Source: Nostoc favosum CHAB5714
GTDB lineage: Bacteria; Cyanobacteriota; Cyanobacteriia; Cyanobacteriales; Nostocaceae
Reading direction: 5' to 3'
Assembly (NCBI RefSeq): GCF_020829495.1
Contig: NZ_JAIVFQ010000011.1
Location: 1-64,000, forward strand
Length of the DNA: 64,000 nucleotides
The position numbers and the translations under genes are program-made. The notes under the pieces are model-generated. The model saw nothing but the letters and a program-made list of their open reading frames with translations, was not told where the DNA came from and ran no database searches. Within the stretch, counting starts at the first letter, position 1. Each line of letters starts with the position of its first letter. Shown here one piece after another: positions 34,395-44,412 of this stretch.

Positions 34395-34814
34395 TTAATC
34401 CTTGGTACGGGCATAGTCATCTTGGTAGCGAATAATATCATCTTCTCCCAAGTATTCGCCATTTTGCACTTCAATCAACACCAAGGGGATCACGCCAGGA
34501 TTCTCTAAACGATGAGATGTACATTGGGGTACATAGGTTGACTCATTATTGCTCAGTAGTACTTCTTTCTCGCCACAAGTTACCCTAGCTGTACCAGATA
34601 CGACAATCCAATGTTCACTGCGGTGGTGGTGCATTTGTAGACTGAGGCGGTGTCCGGGCTTAACTTCAATGCGCTTGATTTTGTATCCGCGCCCTTCTTC
34701 CAAAACTGTAAAAGCACCCCAAGGACGTAACTCAGTTGCAGCAACGCCTCTGGAAGTGATAGTTGAAGGTAGGTGTAGAGTGTCAGTCTGTGTAGTTTCT
34801 TGATATCGAGCCAT
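34395..34814 (-). CDS. Cupin-domain protein (mannose-6-phosphate isomerase type II C-terminal-like)
   Basis: 139 residues from the ATG at 34814, chosen because GAGGT lies 5 nt upstream; an ATG seven codons earlier lacks a ribosome site. The cupin begins RPWGAFTVLEEGRGYKIKRIEVKPG. It has the metal-binding pattern MHHHRSEHWIVVSGTARV and later STYVPQCTSHRLENPG, as in the C-terminal domain of GDP-mannose pyrophosphorylase/phosphomannose isomerase type II. The nucleotidyltransferase half is absent. It could be a stand-alone isomerase or a sugar-binding protein in exopolysaccharide metabolism. No sugar genes are adjacent. Confidence 0.85.
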   Translation of the reverse strand: MARYQETTQTDTLHLPSTITSRGVAATELRPWGAFTVLEEGRGYKIKRIEVKPGHRLSLQMHHHRSEHWIVVSGTARVTCGEKEVLLSNNESTYVPQCTSHRLENPGVIPLVLIEVQNGEYLGEDDIIRYQDDYARTKD

Positions 34815-34835
34815 AGTTACCTCATTTGAAGACAT

Positions 34836-35226
34836 AACAAACCGTTGGTACTCTTAACTATTGATAAAAAATCTGGCGCTATCTTGCAACGTTGGAAATC
34901 AGCAATTTTGTCGCACCTTGATAAACATAGCAAAATCAAACGTGACGGTGTAAATCATTACTACTAAAACTCTTGCATCTACACCAAGTCTTCATCAAGC
35001 AAAATTACAGGTTGCTCTAAACTTTAAAAAAAGGAGTGGGGAGTAGGGCGTTCGTTGGTAATTGAGTTTTTTTCGGCGTTGCTGAATCATGGGATGATTT
35101 CGCTCAATTTGGAACGAGTTTTCAATGGTTTCAAACGCCAATTCATCCCGCATTTATGCAACGCCTTTTTTTCCTATTCCCCATTCCCTATTCCCCATTC
35201 CCTACTCCCTACTTCCTACTCACTCA
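34836..35226. other. Intergenic region with an inverted-repeat element
   Basis: About 390 bp between the phosphodiester glycosidase and the cupin (both minus). It holds an imperfect inverted repeat at 35074-35169 and TCCCCATTCCCTA-type heptamers at 35178-35222. No gene. Confidence 0.55.
35074..35169. repeat. MITE-like inverted repeat with GGCGTTGC ends
   Basis: It begins GGCGTTGCTGAATCATGGGATGA and ends TTCATCCCGCATTTATGCAACGCC. The ends are inverted copies with a few mismatches (GGCGTTGC / GCAACGCC; GGGATGA / TTCATCCC). About 96 bp, noncoding, no flanking transposase. Confidence 0.65.
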
Positions 35227-37287
35227 TTATCGTGGTTTCAGGAAAATACCAATTCCATTATGAACACGAGCAGCGGTACTAGGTGAACGGTCGAGTAGTT
35301 GTCCTCCTAAGTAAAGGCTGGTAGAACTACCACCATCCAAATTTAAGGCATCCACACAGCCCATCTGTTGCATCAGTTGGGCATGTTCTGCCAAATTAGG
35401 CCCATAGCCGCCTGGACGATTATGGACAGCAGTAATCATCAATGTGCCTGTTGCTGTTGTGCAAATACCGCTACGAATAGCCTTTTCGGCAATAAAGGCA
35501 TTGCTGAATTTTTCGCTTTTGGCATCAAGGACAATTTGACGATTTTGGACTAATAGTGGCCCAGCTCCGATAATGTGGGGATAACGGCTAAAATCAGCCG
35601 GAGCAGTGGCGCTAGAAATACTTACTGCGGTTCCAATAGGTAGCTGTGAGGCAGCACTAGCAGCGTTGGCGCGTAAGGTTAGTAGGTAGCCATCCTGGGG
35701 AATGGGAAAGGCCGTCTCACCAACTTTGCCGCCTGGTAACTGTTGAGTAATTTGGTCTTTCTGTACCACTAGAATAATTTCGTTATCCGTCAAGGGCGTA
35801 TAAGTTGATCCCCAAGCTGGGGTGTAACGAGCAATACCACTCTGGACGTAGCCGCTATTGAGGAACAGAATTGGTAGACGCTGGTCATTTGCCGTGATTA
35901 AAGTTTCTTCTAAGGTGAGACGACCGAAGTAAAATTGGCCAGAATCATTCCAAGCGATCGCACCTCGGTTGAGAATGGGGCCTGATAACCACTGACCATC
36001 CCGACGAATTGCACCCAATGGCAATCTGTTATTGCGGTTAAAATAACCACCGTTAATTCCAGCTACTGCTAGGTAACGTTGTGCTGTTTGAATTAAGGGA
36101 GCAGTACCCGCAAGCCCATCAGGACTAGCCCACATAGGTTTCAGCGTTAGCCCAAATTTACGGGGATTAACTTCTAACCAGACCACCGGGAAGCGTTCTG
36201 TGCCTAAGTTGACATAATGCTGTCGCCAGCGCAATCCTGGGGCCCAAGTAATATCTTTTTCTTCTAGAGGATCGGGTCGAATATCGATAATCAGGCGATT
36301 GGGGTTATCTACAGTACTAACTTGAGGCGATAGACCGAAGGGAACGCTCAGACTAATTATGGTTTGGTTTTTCACCACCTCCACTTGTTGAATCAGTGGT
36401 TCAGGGGCTGGGGCTGGTGGTATTGGTTGTGTTGGTGTAACTGGTAATAATTGTTTGAGCAAGTTTGGCAGCAATGTTGGTGCTGCTGCTGGTGGCTGGG
36501 GGGTATAGCGTTCTATCAAAAGCGGATTGGCTATTCCATCCAGGGTAATTGTCCACTCTCGATTTGGCGGTGTAGTGGGTTTGGCAGTTGGTGTGTCTAG
36601 ATCAGAGGATGGAGTTTCAATTTTTTTAATAATTGACCCTTGTGCAACTTGCCAGGGAGTTGGACGATCTAAATCAATAAGAATCCGAGTTTGTTGCAAA
36701 GGGGCACTTGCCTCTGGAGGTTCCTGGCTCTGAATAATATTTGTAATTTGTGCTTTTGGGGTAGCAATCACCAAAATGTTGCCATTGGTTCGGATTTCCC
36801 ATCCAGATGTTTGAGCAAAATTGCTAATATCCAGATAGCGATATGCTCCGAGTAGTCTGGTGGTTAAAACCAATGGCTTTGTCACCGATGAAAACCACTG
36901 TATTGGTTGCCTTGCTGAGTTACTACTGTTTAAGAAATTGACTCCAATTAATTGCCTAAATGCCCCATCACTGATACTGGTTGTCACCTGACCAGATTTT
37001 CCAGAGCGCTGCAACCAAGTTCCTGGTAAAGTGCGACCATTGAGGGAAATTTGATTACCAGAGGATACTACGCCTGTTAAAGCAGGTGCAGGTGACTGGG
37101 AGATAAGCCTTGGTATTGATTGGGCGTTTTTTGGAGACTCCTGGGCGTTGATAGCATAGGTAGTAGTTAAGCATAGTGTTATTAAAAGTACTGGTGACAC
37201 AGTAGCCCGGAAAAATCTGCGTTCGCCCTTGGCGTTGGCTTTGCGATCGCCATTCCCTGATTGGCAATAATTCGGCATTTTTACCAT
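35227..37287 (-). CDS. Secreted phosphodiester glycosidase family protein (NAGPA-like)
   Basis: 686 residues. An N-terminal hydrophobic segment after a basic region (RRFFRATVSPVLLITLCLTTTYAINA) looks like a signal peptide or anchor. A middle part resembles the AMIN/copper-amine-oxidase-like beta repeats that bind cell wall. Pro-rich linkers follow (PTPPNREWT; PTQPIPPAPAPEP). The last ~300 residues match the phosphodiester glycosidase (DUF2233) domain: AVAGINGGYFNRNNRLPLG, NLDGGSSTSLYLGG and ARVHNGIGIF. It would cleave GlcNAc-phosphodiester-type linkages outside the cell. Expression context unknown; an ATG three codons in is an alternative start. Confidence 0.85.
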   Translation of the reverse strand: MVKMPNYCQSGNGDRKANAKGERRFFRATVSPVLLITLCLTTTYAINAQESPKNAQSIPRLISQSPAPALTGVVSSGNQISLNGRTLPGTWLQRSGKSGQVTTSISDGAFRQLIGVNFLNSSNSARQPIQWFSSVTKPLVLTTRLLGAYRYLDISNFAQTSGWEIRTNGNILVIATPKAQITNIIQSQEPPEASAPLQQTRILIDLDRPTPWQVAQGSIIKKIETPSSDLDTPTAKPTTPPNREWTITLDGIANPLLIERYTPQPPAAAPTLLPNLLKQLLPVTPTQPIPPAPAPEPLIQQVEVVKNQTIISLSVPFGLSPQVSTVDNPNRLIIDIRPDPLEEKDITWAPGLRWRQHYVNLGTERFPVVWLEVNPRKFGLTLKPMWASPDGLAGTAPLIQTAQRYLAVAGINGGYFNRNNRLPLGAIRRDGQWLSGPILNRGAIAWNDSGQFYFGRLTLEETLITANDQRLPILFLNSGYVQSGIARYTPAWGSTYTPLTDNEIILVVQKDQITQQLPGGKVGETAFPIPQDGYLLTLRANAASAASQLPIGTAVSISSATAPADFSRYPHIIGAGPLLVQNRQIVLDAKSEKFSNAFIAEKAIRSGICTTATGTLMITAVHNRPGGYGPNLAEHAQLMQQMGCVDALNLDGGSSTSLYLGGQLLDRSPSTAARVHNGIGIFLKPR

Positions 37288-38307
37288 AATTTACTAGGTT
37301 TTTTGAAAACTATCAGCCAAGGTATAAACTAACTAATTATTTGGAAATATAAAAAAAACATGAGTTTATTTTTGAAAAAATATGCTATTCTATATATTGG
37401 CTAGTCATCTCTTTTAAAAGCCAATCAATTTATTTAGACGCTAAAGCCACTGCAATCAAGTGTTTTAACTGGCACTAATTCTAACCACACTATACACGGT
37501 AGTTTTGATTATCAAAACTGGATTAAGATATTTAATCCTGACTGAACGTTGCTACTGTTGTTACTTCAGTAAAATCTAGTTAATAGTAATACATGTGCCA
37601 ACTGGTAAGCGGCAAAACTCTAGACAACAACGATATTTGGGAATTGTCAAATGGGTATATATTGTAATACGCTGATTTTATTGCTGGGTCAGGATAACTA
37701 AATAATTACTAATTCGTAATTCGTAATTCGTAATTAAAAGGGTACAGCAGCCCAGACTAAATCAAAGATTTAGTGGTTAACAAGACAATGGAGGGTACAA
37801 CCCCCCACTGATTGCAACTACGAATTAAGGTAGCGTAGCATAAAGCCTTCTCTACGAGAGGCATCGCCAACGCCAATGCCAACGGCATAGCTTCCCTTAG
37901 AGGGAGTCCTTGATCGTCATGATCAATTACGCATTATTTTGACTTTGGCTTTAAAAAAGAGTAGAGCGTTCAGTTTTAGTTTTGTTTCAGGTGAGCCGAA
38001 ATAGGCTCTATGAGTAGCTAGCGTGCATCTGGAAAAAGGGAATTGAGAAAATACTTAGCTTCACAATATAAAAAAGAAACTGTCAGGGCAAAAATGATGT
38101 CTTGGCGGAGGTAACTTGTCTAACACCGCATAAATACATAAAAAATACGTAAGCATTTTAACACGGGTAAACTAAAAAAGTAAAACCGAAGTTAAAATTT
38201 TTTTTCCCTAAATTTCGGTGTTTGTATATTTTTCCATCGCTGAATTTAGAAGTTTTTTCCCATAACGTAGTGGCAAAATTGGTAACTCAATACTTCAGGA
38301 ACAGGGT
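37288..38307. other. Long divergent intergenic region upstream of the glutamate synthase gene
   Basis: 1020 bp, AT-rich. It contains ATTCGTA heptamers at 37707-37735 and a GC-richer dispersed-repeat fragment at 37828-37917 (TTCTCTACGAGAGGCATCGCC and similar). The remainder probably includes the promoters of both genes. I looked for an NtcA box (GTA-N8-TAC) before the glutamate synthase and found no convincing one. Confidence 0.5.
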
Positions 38308-41300
38308 ATGAATAATAAACCGATGAATCAAGACCAGAAAATCATAGAGGACATAAACTCAAGAGATACCTATCAGGGGCAAAAGTGGTTAGTAGAGGAA
38401 CGAGATGCCTGTGGTGTAGGTTTTATTGCTCATCGCCAAAATCATACCAGCCACGAAATTGTAGAAAAAGCCTTAGCTGCCTTAACTTGCTTAGAACATC
38501 GGGGAGGATGTAGCGCTGATCAAGACTCTGGTGATGGTGCAGGAGTATTGACAGCTATCCCTTGGGAGTTGTTCCAACAAGACTTTGCCCAAAGGGGGAA
38601 GGAATTACCATCCATCAATAATATAGCTGTTGGGATGATATTTCTACCACAAGACCAACAAGCAGCACAAAAAGCTAGGGCGGCAGTTGAGCAAGTGGCT
38701 GCTGAAGAAAAATTCACTGTACTGGGATGGCGAGTTGTGCCAGTGCAACCTGATTTACTTGGGGTACAAGCAAGAGAAAATCAACCCCAGATTGAACAAG
38801 TTTTGTTAGGTTCTGTTGACAAGAGTGGCGATGAATTAGAACGACAGTTGTATATTACTCGCCGCCGAATTAGTAAAGTTGCAACCAACATCTCAGAAGA
38901 ATTTTATATCTGCTCGTTGTCAAGCCGCACAATTGTCTATAAAGGCATGGTGCGTTCTGCCGTATTGGGCAGCTTTTATGACGATTTAAAAAATCCAGCT
39001 TACAAAAGCGCCTTTGCTGTCTATCACCGCCGCTTTAGTACCAACACAATGCCCAAGTGGCCCCTAGCCCAACCGATGCGGCTTTTGGGTCATAACGGCG
39101 AAATCAATACTTTGTTAGGTAACATCAACTGGATGATGGCACGAGAAGCTAGCCTGAATCATCCTGTATGGGATGATCGCATCAAGGAACTCAAGCCATT
39201 AGTTCATATTGATAACAGCGACTCAGCTACCCTAGACAATGTGCTGGAATTGCTCGTGTGTTCTGGACGCAGCCCCTTGGAAGCTTTAATGATTATGGTT
39301 CCAGAGGCCTACCAAAATCAGCCCTCTTTAGGTAACTATCCAGAAATTGTTGATTTCTACGAATATTACAGTGGACTGCAAGAAGCATGGGACGGGCCAG
39401 CACTTTTAGTATTCAGTGATGGCAAAAAAGTTGGTGCAACACTAGATCGTAATGGCTTAAGACCAGCTCGCTACGTGATCACCAAAGATGACTACATCGT
39501 TGTAGCTTCCGAAGCTGGTGTAGTGGGCTTTCCAGAAGCCGATATTGTCGAGAAAGGTAGACTCGGCCCAGGGCAAATGATTGCCGTGGATTTAGTAAAC
39601 CATGAAGTCCTGAAGAATTGGGAGATTAAGCAGCGTATCGCCAAGCAGCACCCTTATGGAGAATGGCTGCAGCAGTACCGTCAAGAATTAAAGTCATTAG
39701 TTATTGGTCATCCGTCATTAGCAAATGGCAATGGCAAAGGACAAATGACAAATAACCCTGGACAATTGCCTATTGACAAGCAAACATTGCTTCAGTTGCA
39801 AACTGCTTTTGGCTACACCACAGAAGATGTAGAAATGGTGATTCATCCAATGGCGATCGCAGGTTCAGAGCCGACTTTCTGCATGGGGGATGATATTCCT
39901 TTAGCGGTGCTGTCAACAAAACCCCACCTGCTGTATGACTATTTTAAACAGCGCTTTGCTCAGGTGACTAACCCAGCGATTGATCCCCTACGGGAAAAGC
40001 TAGTGATGTCTCTGAAAGTCGAACTGGGTGAGCGAGGTAACTTATTAGAACCCAAGCCAGAATATGCTCGGAGATTGAAACTTGAATCGCCAGTGTTAAC
40101 GGATGGTGAGTTAGAGGCAATTAAGCTGTCAGGATTTGCCACGGCTGAGTTATCAACCCGATTTGCGATCGCCAGCGGCCCTGAAGGATTAAAGGCCGCA
40201 GTCCAATCTTTACAAGCACAAGCAGCTGAATCAGTCCGCGCAGGTGCAAAGATTTTAATCTTAAGCGATAAGGCAAATGACGGTATCAGCCCAGAAGATA
40301 CATACATTCCTCCCCTGTTAGCAGTGGGTGCTGTACATCATCACCTGATTCGGGAAGGGCTGCGAATGAAAACATCCCTAATTGTCAATACTGCTCAATG
40401 CTGGAGTACTCATCACTTTGCTTGTCTCATTGGCTACGGTGCTGGTGCAGTTTCTCCGTATATGGCTTTAGATACGGTGCGTGATTGGTGGTCTGATCCC
40501 AAAACTCAAAAGTTAATGGGTGTGCAAAAAATTCCAACCCTCACCCTAGAACAAGCTTTAGGAAACTATCGCAAAGCAGTAGAGTCAGGTTTGCTAAAAA
40601 TTCTCTCCAAGATGGGAATTTCTCTGCTCTCCAGCTATCAAGCAGCCCAAATCTTTGAAGCTATTGGCATCGGTGGAGATTTAATCGAACTGGGATTCCG
40701 TGGTACGACTTCCCGTATCGGTGGTTTGAGTGTTAGCGAACTCGCTGATGAAGTGCTTTCCTTCCACAGCAAAGCTTTCCCAGAAGTGACGGCCAATAAG
40801 TTACAAAACCTGGGCTTTGTGCAGTACCGTCCTGGCGGCGAATACCACATGAATAGCCCAGAAATGGTCAAGGCGCTGCATAAGGCTCTAGATGGCAAAA
40901 ACTATGACCACTACGAAGTTTATAAAAAGCACCTCCAAGGTAGACCAGTAACAGCTTTGCGGGACTTACTAGACTTCCAAGGCGATCGCACCCCAATTTC
41001 TCTAGAAGAAGTAGAGTCGGTAACTGAAATTGTCAAGCGCTTCTGCACCGGTGGCATGTCTTTAGGTGCTTTGTCAAGAGAAGCTCACGAAACTTTAGCG
41101 ATCGCCATGAACCGCATTGGCGGTAAATCAAATTCTGGAGAAGGCGGCGAAGATCCAGTGCGCTATACAGTTCTAGATGATGTAGACGAGTCTGGTCACT
41201 CGCCAACCCTACCTCATTTAAAAGGATTGCGGAATGGTGATAAAGCCTATAGTGCCATCAAGCAAGTTGCATCGGGACGCTTTGGGGTCACGCCAGAGTA

Positions 41301-42993
41301 CCTAGTCAACGCCAAACAAATTGAAATCAAAATTGCCCAAGGTGCCAAGCCTGGGGAAGGTGGACAACTGCCAGGGCCCAAGGTGAGCCAATACATTGCG
41401 ATGTTAAGGCGCTCGAAGCCAGGTGTGACGCTGATTTCACCACCACCGCACCACGATATCTATTCCATTGAAGACCTAGCACAACTGATTTTTGACCTGC
41501 ATCAAATTAATCCCAAAGCCAAGGTATCGGTGAAATTAGTTGCAGAAGTCGGCATTGGCACGATCGCAGCTGGTGTAGCCAAAGCAAATGCTGATATTAT
41601 CCAGATTTCTGGACATGATGGTGGTACAGGTGCATCGCCACTAAGTTCAATTAAACACGCTGGTTCACCGTGGGAACTGGGTTTAAGTGAAGTGCATCGC
41701 GTCTTGATGGAAAATAGCCTGCGCGATCGCGTGATTTTACGCGTGGATGGCGGACTCAAGAGTGGCTGGGATGTGGTAATAGGTGCATTGATGGGCGGTG
41801 AAGAATTCGGTTTCGGCTCCATCGCCATGATTGCTGAAGGCTGTATCATGGCGCGAGTTTGCCACATGAATACCTGCCCTGTGGGTGTTGCTACCCAAAA
41901 AGAAGAACTCCGCAAGCGGTTTACGGGAATGCCGGAACAGGTTGTTAACTTCTTCTACTTCATCGCCGAAGAAGTGCGTAGTTTGTTAGCACGACTTGGC
42001 TACCGTTCTTTGTCAGAAATCATTGGACGTGCAGATTTGTTGAAATTGCGCCCAGAGGCAAAACTCACCAAAACGCGATCGCTCAACCTGGACTGTTTAC
42101 TTAAGCTACCAGATACCAGAGACAATCGTAGTTGGTTGCTGCATGAAGAAGTCCATAGCAACGGCGTGGTTTTGGATGACAAGATGCTTGCCGATCCCGA
42201 CATTCAGACTGCCATTAGGGATCAGTCCACTGTTACCAAGACTTACCCTATTGTTAATACTGACAGAACAGTAGGCACAAGATTAGCCGGAGCGATCGCT
42301 TCTAAATACGGTGACAGCGACTTTGAAGGACAAATTAATCTCAATTTCACAGGCAGTGTTGGGCAAAGCTTTGGTGCGTTCAACCTCCCTGGTATAATTC
42401 TGACACTGAAAGGAGAGGCAAACGACTACGTAGGTAAAGGGATGCATGGTGGTGAAATCATCATCAAGCCTCCAACTGATGCTACTTATGACGGATCACA
42501 AAACGTGATAGTTGGTAATACGTGCCTCTATGGTGCTACTGGTGGCATGTTATTTGCAAACGGTTTAGCAGGAGAGCGCTTTGCTGTAAGAAACTCCAAA
42601 GCCATAGCAGTGATTGAAGGCGCTGGGGATCACTGCTGTGAATACATGACTGGTGGTGTGATTGTCGTCCTCGGCAAAGTAGGACGTAACGTAGCAGCTG
42701 GAATGACTGGTGGACTGGCGTACTTCTTAGATGAAAACGACTCATTTCGTGAGTTAGTCAACCCGGAAATTGTCAAAATCCAGCGGGTGATTACAGAAGC
42801 AGGTACAAAACAACTGCAAGAGTTAATCAAAACTCATGCGGAACGCACTGGTTCACCAAAGGCGAATAAAATTCTGCAAAACTGGGAAGAATTTTTGCCG
42901 AAATTCTGGCAGTTGGTTCCACCTTCTGAAGCTGATAGTCCCGAAGCTGATCCTGAAAAAACAACTGAGTTCAGTTTAGTAAGGAGTCATTAG
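38308..42993 (+). CDS. glsF: Ferredoxin-dependent glutamate synthase
   Basis: 1561 residues. It transfers the glutamine amide to 2-oxoglutarate, completing the GS-GOGAT nitrogen assimilation cycle. The glutaminase nucleophile is Cys35 (ACGVGFIAH), so a 34-residue propeptide must be removed. The FMN/synthase domain is near 900-1250, with [3Fe-4S] ligands Cys1179, Cys1185 and Cys1190 (CX5CX4C). A C-terminal GXG beta-helix domain follows. No small-subunit gene (gltD) is adjacent, so the ferredoxin-dependent form is favoured over the NADPH form. Residues about 464-487 ([11 protein letters not shown]) look like an in-frame insert derived from a heptamer-type repeat. Confidence 0.93.
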   Translation: MNNKPMNQDQKIIEDINSRDTYQGQKWLVEERDACGVGFIAHRQNHTSHEIVEKALAALTCLEHRGGCSADQDSGDGAGVLTAIPWELFQQDFAQRGKELPSINNIAVGMIFLPQDQQAAQKARAAVEQVAAEEKFTVLGWRVVPVQPDLLGVQARENQPQIEQVLLGSVDKSGDELERQLYITRRRISKVATNISEEFYICSLSSRTIVYKGMVRSAVLGSFYDDLKNPAYKSAFAVYHRRFSTNTMPKWPLAQPMRLLGHNGEINTLLGNINWMMAREASLNHPVWDDRIKELKPLVHIDNSDSATLDNVLELLVCSGRSPLEALMIMVPEAYQNQPSLGNYPEIVDFYEYYSGLQEAWDGPALLVFSDGKKVGATLDRNGLRPARYVITKDDYIVVASEAGVVGFPEADIVEKGRLGPGQMIAVDLVNHEVLKNWEIKQRIAKQHPYGEWLQQYRQELKSLVIGHPSLANGNGKGQMTNNPGQLPIDKQTLLQLQTAFGYTTEDVEMVIHPMAIAGSEPTFCMGDDIPLAVLSTKPHLLYDYFKQRFAQVTNPAIDPLREKLVMSLKVELGERGNLLEPKPEYARRLKLESPVLTDGELEAIKLSGFATAELSTRFAIASGPEGLKAAVQSLQAQAAESVRAGAKILILSDKANDGISPEDTYIPPLLAVGAVHHHLIREGLRMKTSLIVNTAQCWSTHHFACLIGYGAGAVSPYMALDTVRDWWSDPKTQKLMGVQKIPTLTLEQALGNYRKAVESGLLKILSKMGISLLSSYQAAQIFEAIGIGGDLIELGFRGTTSRIGGLSVSELADEVLSFHSKAFPEVTANKLQNLGFVQYRPGGEYHMNSPEMVKALHKALDGKNYDHYEVYKKHLQGRPVTALRDLLDFQGDRTPISLEEVESVTEIVKRFCTGGMSLGALSREAHETLAIAMNRIGGKSNSGEGGEDPVRYTVLDDVDESGHSPTLPHLKGLRNGDKAYSAIKQVASGRFGVTPEYLVNAKQIEIKIAQGAKPGEGGQLPGPKVSQYIAMLRRSKPGVTLISPPPHHDIYSIEDLAQLIFDLHQINPKAKVSVKLVAEVGIGTIAAGVAKANADIIQISGHDGGTGASPLSSIKHAGSPWELGLSEVHRVLMENSLRDRVILRVDGGLKSGWDVVIGALMGGEEFGFGSIAMIAEGCIMARVCHMNTCPVGVATQKEELRKRFTGMPEQVVNFFYFIAEEVRSLLARLGYRSLSEIIGRADLLKLRPEAKLTKTRSLNLDCLLKLPDTRDNRSWLLHEEVHSNGVVLDDKMLADPDIQTAIRDQSTVTKTYPIVNTDRTVGTRLAGAIASKYGDSDFEGQINLNFTGSVGQSFGAFNLPGIILTLKGEANDYVGKGMHGGEIIIKPPTDATYDGSQNVIVGNTCLYGATGGMLFANGLAGERFAVRNSKAIAVIEGAGDHCCEYMTGGVIVVLGKVGRNVAAGMTGGLAYFLDENDSFRELVNPEIVKIQRVITEAGTKQLQELIKTHAERTGSPKANKILQNWEEFLPKFWQLVPPSEADSPEADPEKTTEFSLVRSH

Positions 42994-43081
42994 TAACTGT
43001 AACTGTTCTCCTACTATGCCTTAAGCCATTCTCCCGTTTAGACACCTAAAACAGTCGGCTGAATTTACCCCTCAAAAGACT

Positions 43082-43200
43082 AGACCTTTTGCAAAAGTCC
43101 CTAACACCCCACCCCCAACCCCTAAGAGCTGTTCGGGAGGGGAGACAAAGCGTAGCTTTGGCGGAGTGGGGTTCTTATTTTTGATTTATGCAAGAGGTCT
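43082..43200. repeat. MITE-like element with AGACCT...AGGTCT ends
   Basis: It begins AGACCTTTTGCAAAAGTC and ends GATTTATGCAAGAGGTCT, the two ends being near-perfect inverted copies. The interior has CCCCACCCCCAACCCC and GCGGAGTGGGGTTCTT, which also pair imperfectly. A partial copy lies at 211-278. Confidence 0.7.
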
Positions 43201-43305
43201 ACTGTAGAGAGCAAAATATTCCCCCTTAAAAAGGGGGAATCTCACTAAATGATTCATAACTGGACTTTAGACTAAGTTGATTTGTTCTTTAGTTTTGCAC
43301 TCCTG

Positions 43306-43411
43306 ACTAGTACCGCAAAGCGGAAGTCAAAAGTCAAAAGTCAAAATAATTGTATTTCAAGCTCTTGCGCCATTTGAAATGGTATGTTTTTTTCCGCCAT
43401 GTTGTACTAGT
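43306..43411. repeat. ACTAGTAC element, copy 1 (inverted relative to copy 2)
   Basis: Bounded by ACTAGTACCGCAAAGCGG on the left and CATGTTGTACTAGT on the right. It includes three AAAAGTC heptamers. Its reverse complement aligns over most of its length with 55155-55271 (AACATACCATTT, AAATGGCGCAAGA, AATACAATTAT). Confidence 0.85.
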
Positions 43412-43503
43412 CTAAACTTCAGTCAGAAATAAGGCATTCTAAGCAAAAAATATAATTTTAGTTTTTAGCCAATTACTATTGACTAATTGCCCATAATTAA
43501 TAA

Positions 43504-44412
43504 TTACTTTTTGTTAGCAAGCAGCTTTTGGTCTGCATCTTCCATTTCTAAAAGTTCTGGAATAGTAACAAAGCGATAGCCTTGCTTTTTAAAGTTGCTA
43601 ATAATTTTGGGTAAAGCTTGCACAGTTCTGGAACGGTTCCCACCACCATCATGCATTAGGACAATACCACCAGGTTTTGAATCTCTAATCACGTTATTGA
43701 TCAACTTTGGTACAGTTGGTAACTTGTAGTCTGTGGAATCAGCAGACCACATCACCACAGTATATTTTTGGCCTTTAGCATAAGCAGCTAATCCATTGTG
43801 GAGCATACCACCAGGCGGCCTGAATAGATTTGTTTTAGCACCTGTAATTTGATAAATTAGGTCTGTTGTGCGGTCAATTTCAAAAGCAGCTGCTTGTGGA
43901 TTAAAAGAGTGATACCAGTGATGCCAAGTATGGTTGGCAATGACGTGACCTTGATAGACAATTTGCTTTCCTAACTCTGGATAATTTTTTAGGTTCTGCC
44001 CGACGACAAAAAACGTCCCTTTAATATTATTTGATTTAAGAATATCTAGTACTTGTCCTGTAGTCTGAGGCCAAGGCCCATCATCAAAGGTGAGAGCAAT
44101 TACTTTTTCCTCCTTGGTCAGTTTTGCCGCTTTAACTATTGCCCCTTGAAAACGTGATGGGATGGCGTAGGATAGGCCTTTTGTTTGTGCTTCTTGCTGC
44201 CAACTTGTAAGCATCGCCGCCTTTAATTTCTCAATCCGCTGCTGAGTTCCTACGTTTGCAGCTACATCCTTTACATTTATACTCTGTCTACTCTGAGCCT
44301 CCGAAGGATTTGGCCTTAGAAGCATCATGAAAGCAAGGCTAAAAACACCACATAAGGCAAGCAGTGCAATTAATATTCCTTCTGGCCACAGAAACGACTT
44401 ATTGTTTTCCAC
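43504..44412 (-). CDS. Membrane-anchored polysaccharide deacetylase
   Basis: 302 residues. An N-terminal membrane segment (EGILIALLALCGVFSLAFMMLL at 11-32) places the enzyme outside the cytoplasm. The NodB catalytic domain has Asp110-Asp111 (TFDDGPWP), the metal-binding His161 and His165 (HTWHHW) and the RPPGG motif at 198-202. It should remove N-acetyl groups from peptidoglycan or an exopolysaccharide. The C-terminal VLMHDGGGNRSRTVQAL block completes the fold. The gene is isolated, flanked by repeats and a gene-poor region. Substrate not deducible. Confidence 0.9.
   Translation of the reverse strand: MENNKSFLWPEGILIALLALCGVFSLAFMMLLRPNPSEAQSRQSINVKDVAANVGTQQRIEKLKAAMLTSWQQEAQTKGLSYAIPSRFQGAIVKAAKLTKEEKVIALTFDDGPWPQTTGQVLDILKSNNIKGTFFVVGQNLKNYPELGKQIVYQGHVIANHTWHHWYHSFNPQAAAFEIDRTTDLIYQITGAKTNLFRPPGGMLHNGLAAYAKGQKYTVVMWSADSTDYKLPTVPKLINNVIRDSKPGGIVLMHDGGGNRSRTVQALPKIISNFKKQGYRFVTIPELLEMEDADQKLLANKK

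Larger units (their letters stand above)
42994..43503. other. Repeat-rich region between convergent genes
   Basis: 510 bp between glsF (+) and the polysaccharide deacetylase gene (-). It carries the AGACCT element (43082-43200) and one ACTAGTAC element (43306-43411), with little else. Confidence 0.65.

Noticed and set aside
37288-38307. NtcA-binding site (GTA-N8-TAC) upstream of the glutamate synthase
   Set aside because: The candidate GTATATATTGTAATAC has ten, not eight, bases between half-sites, and others lack a half-site.
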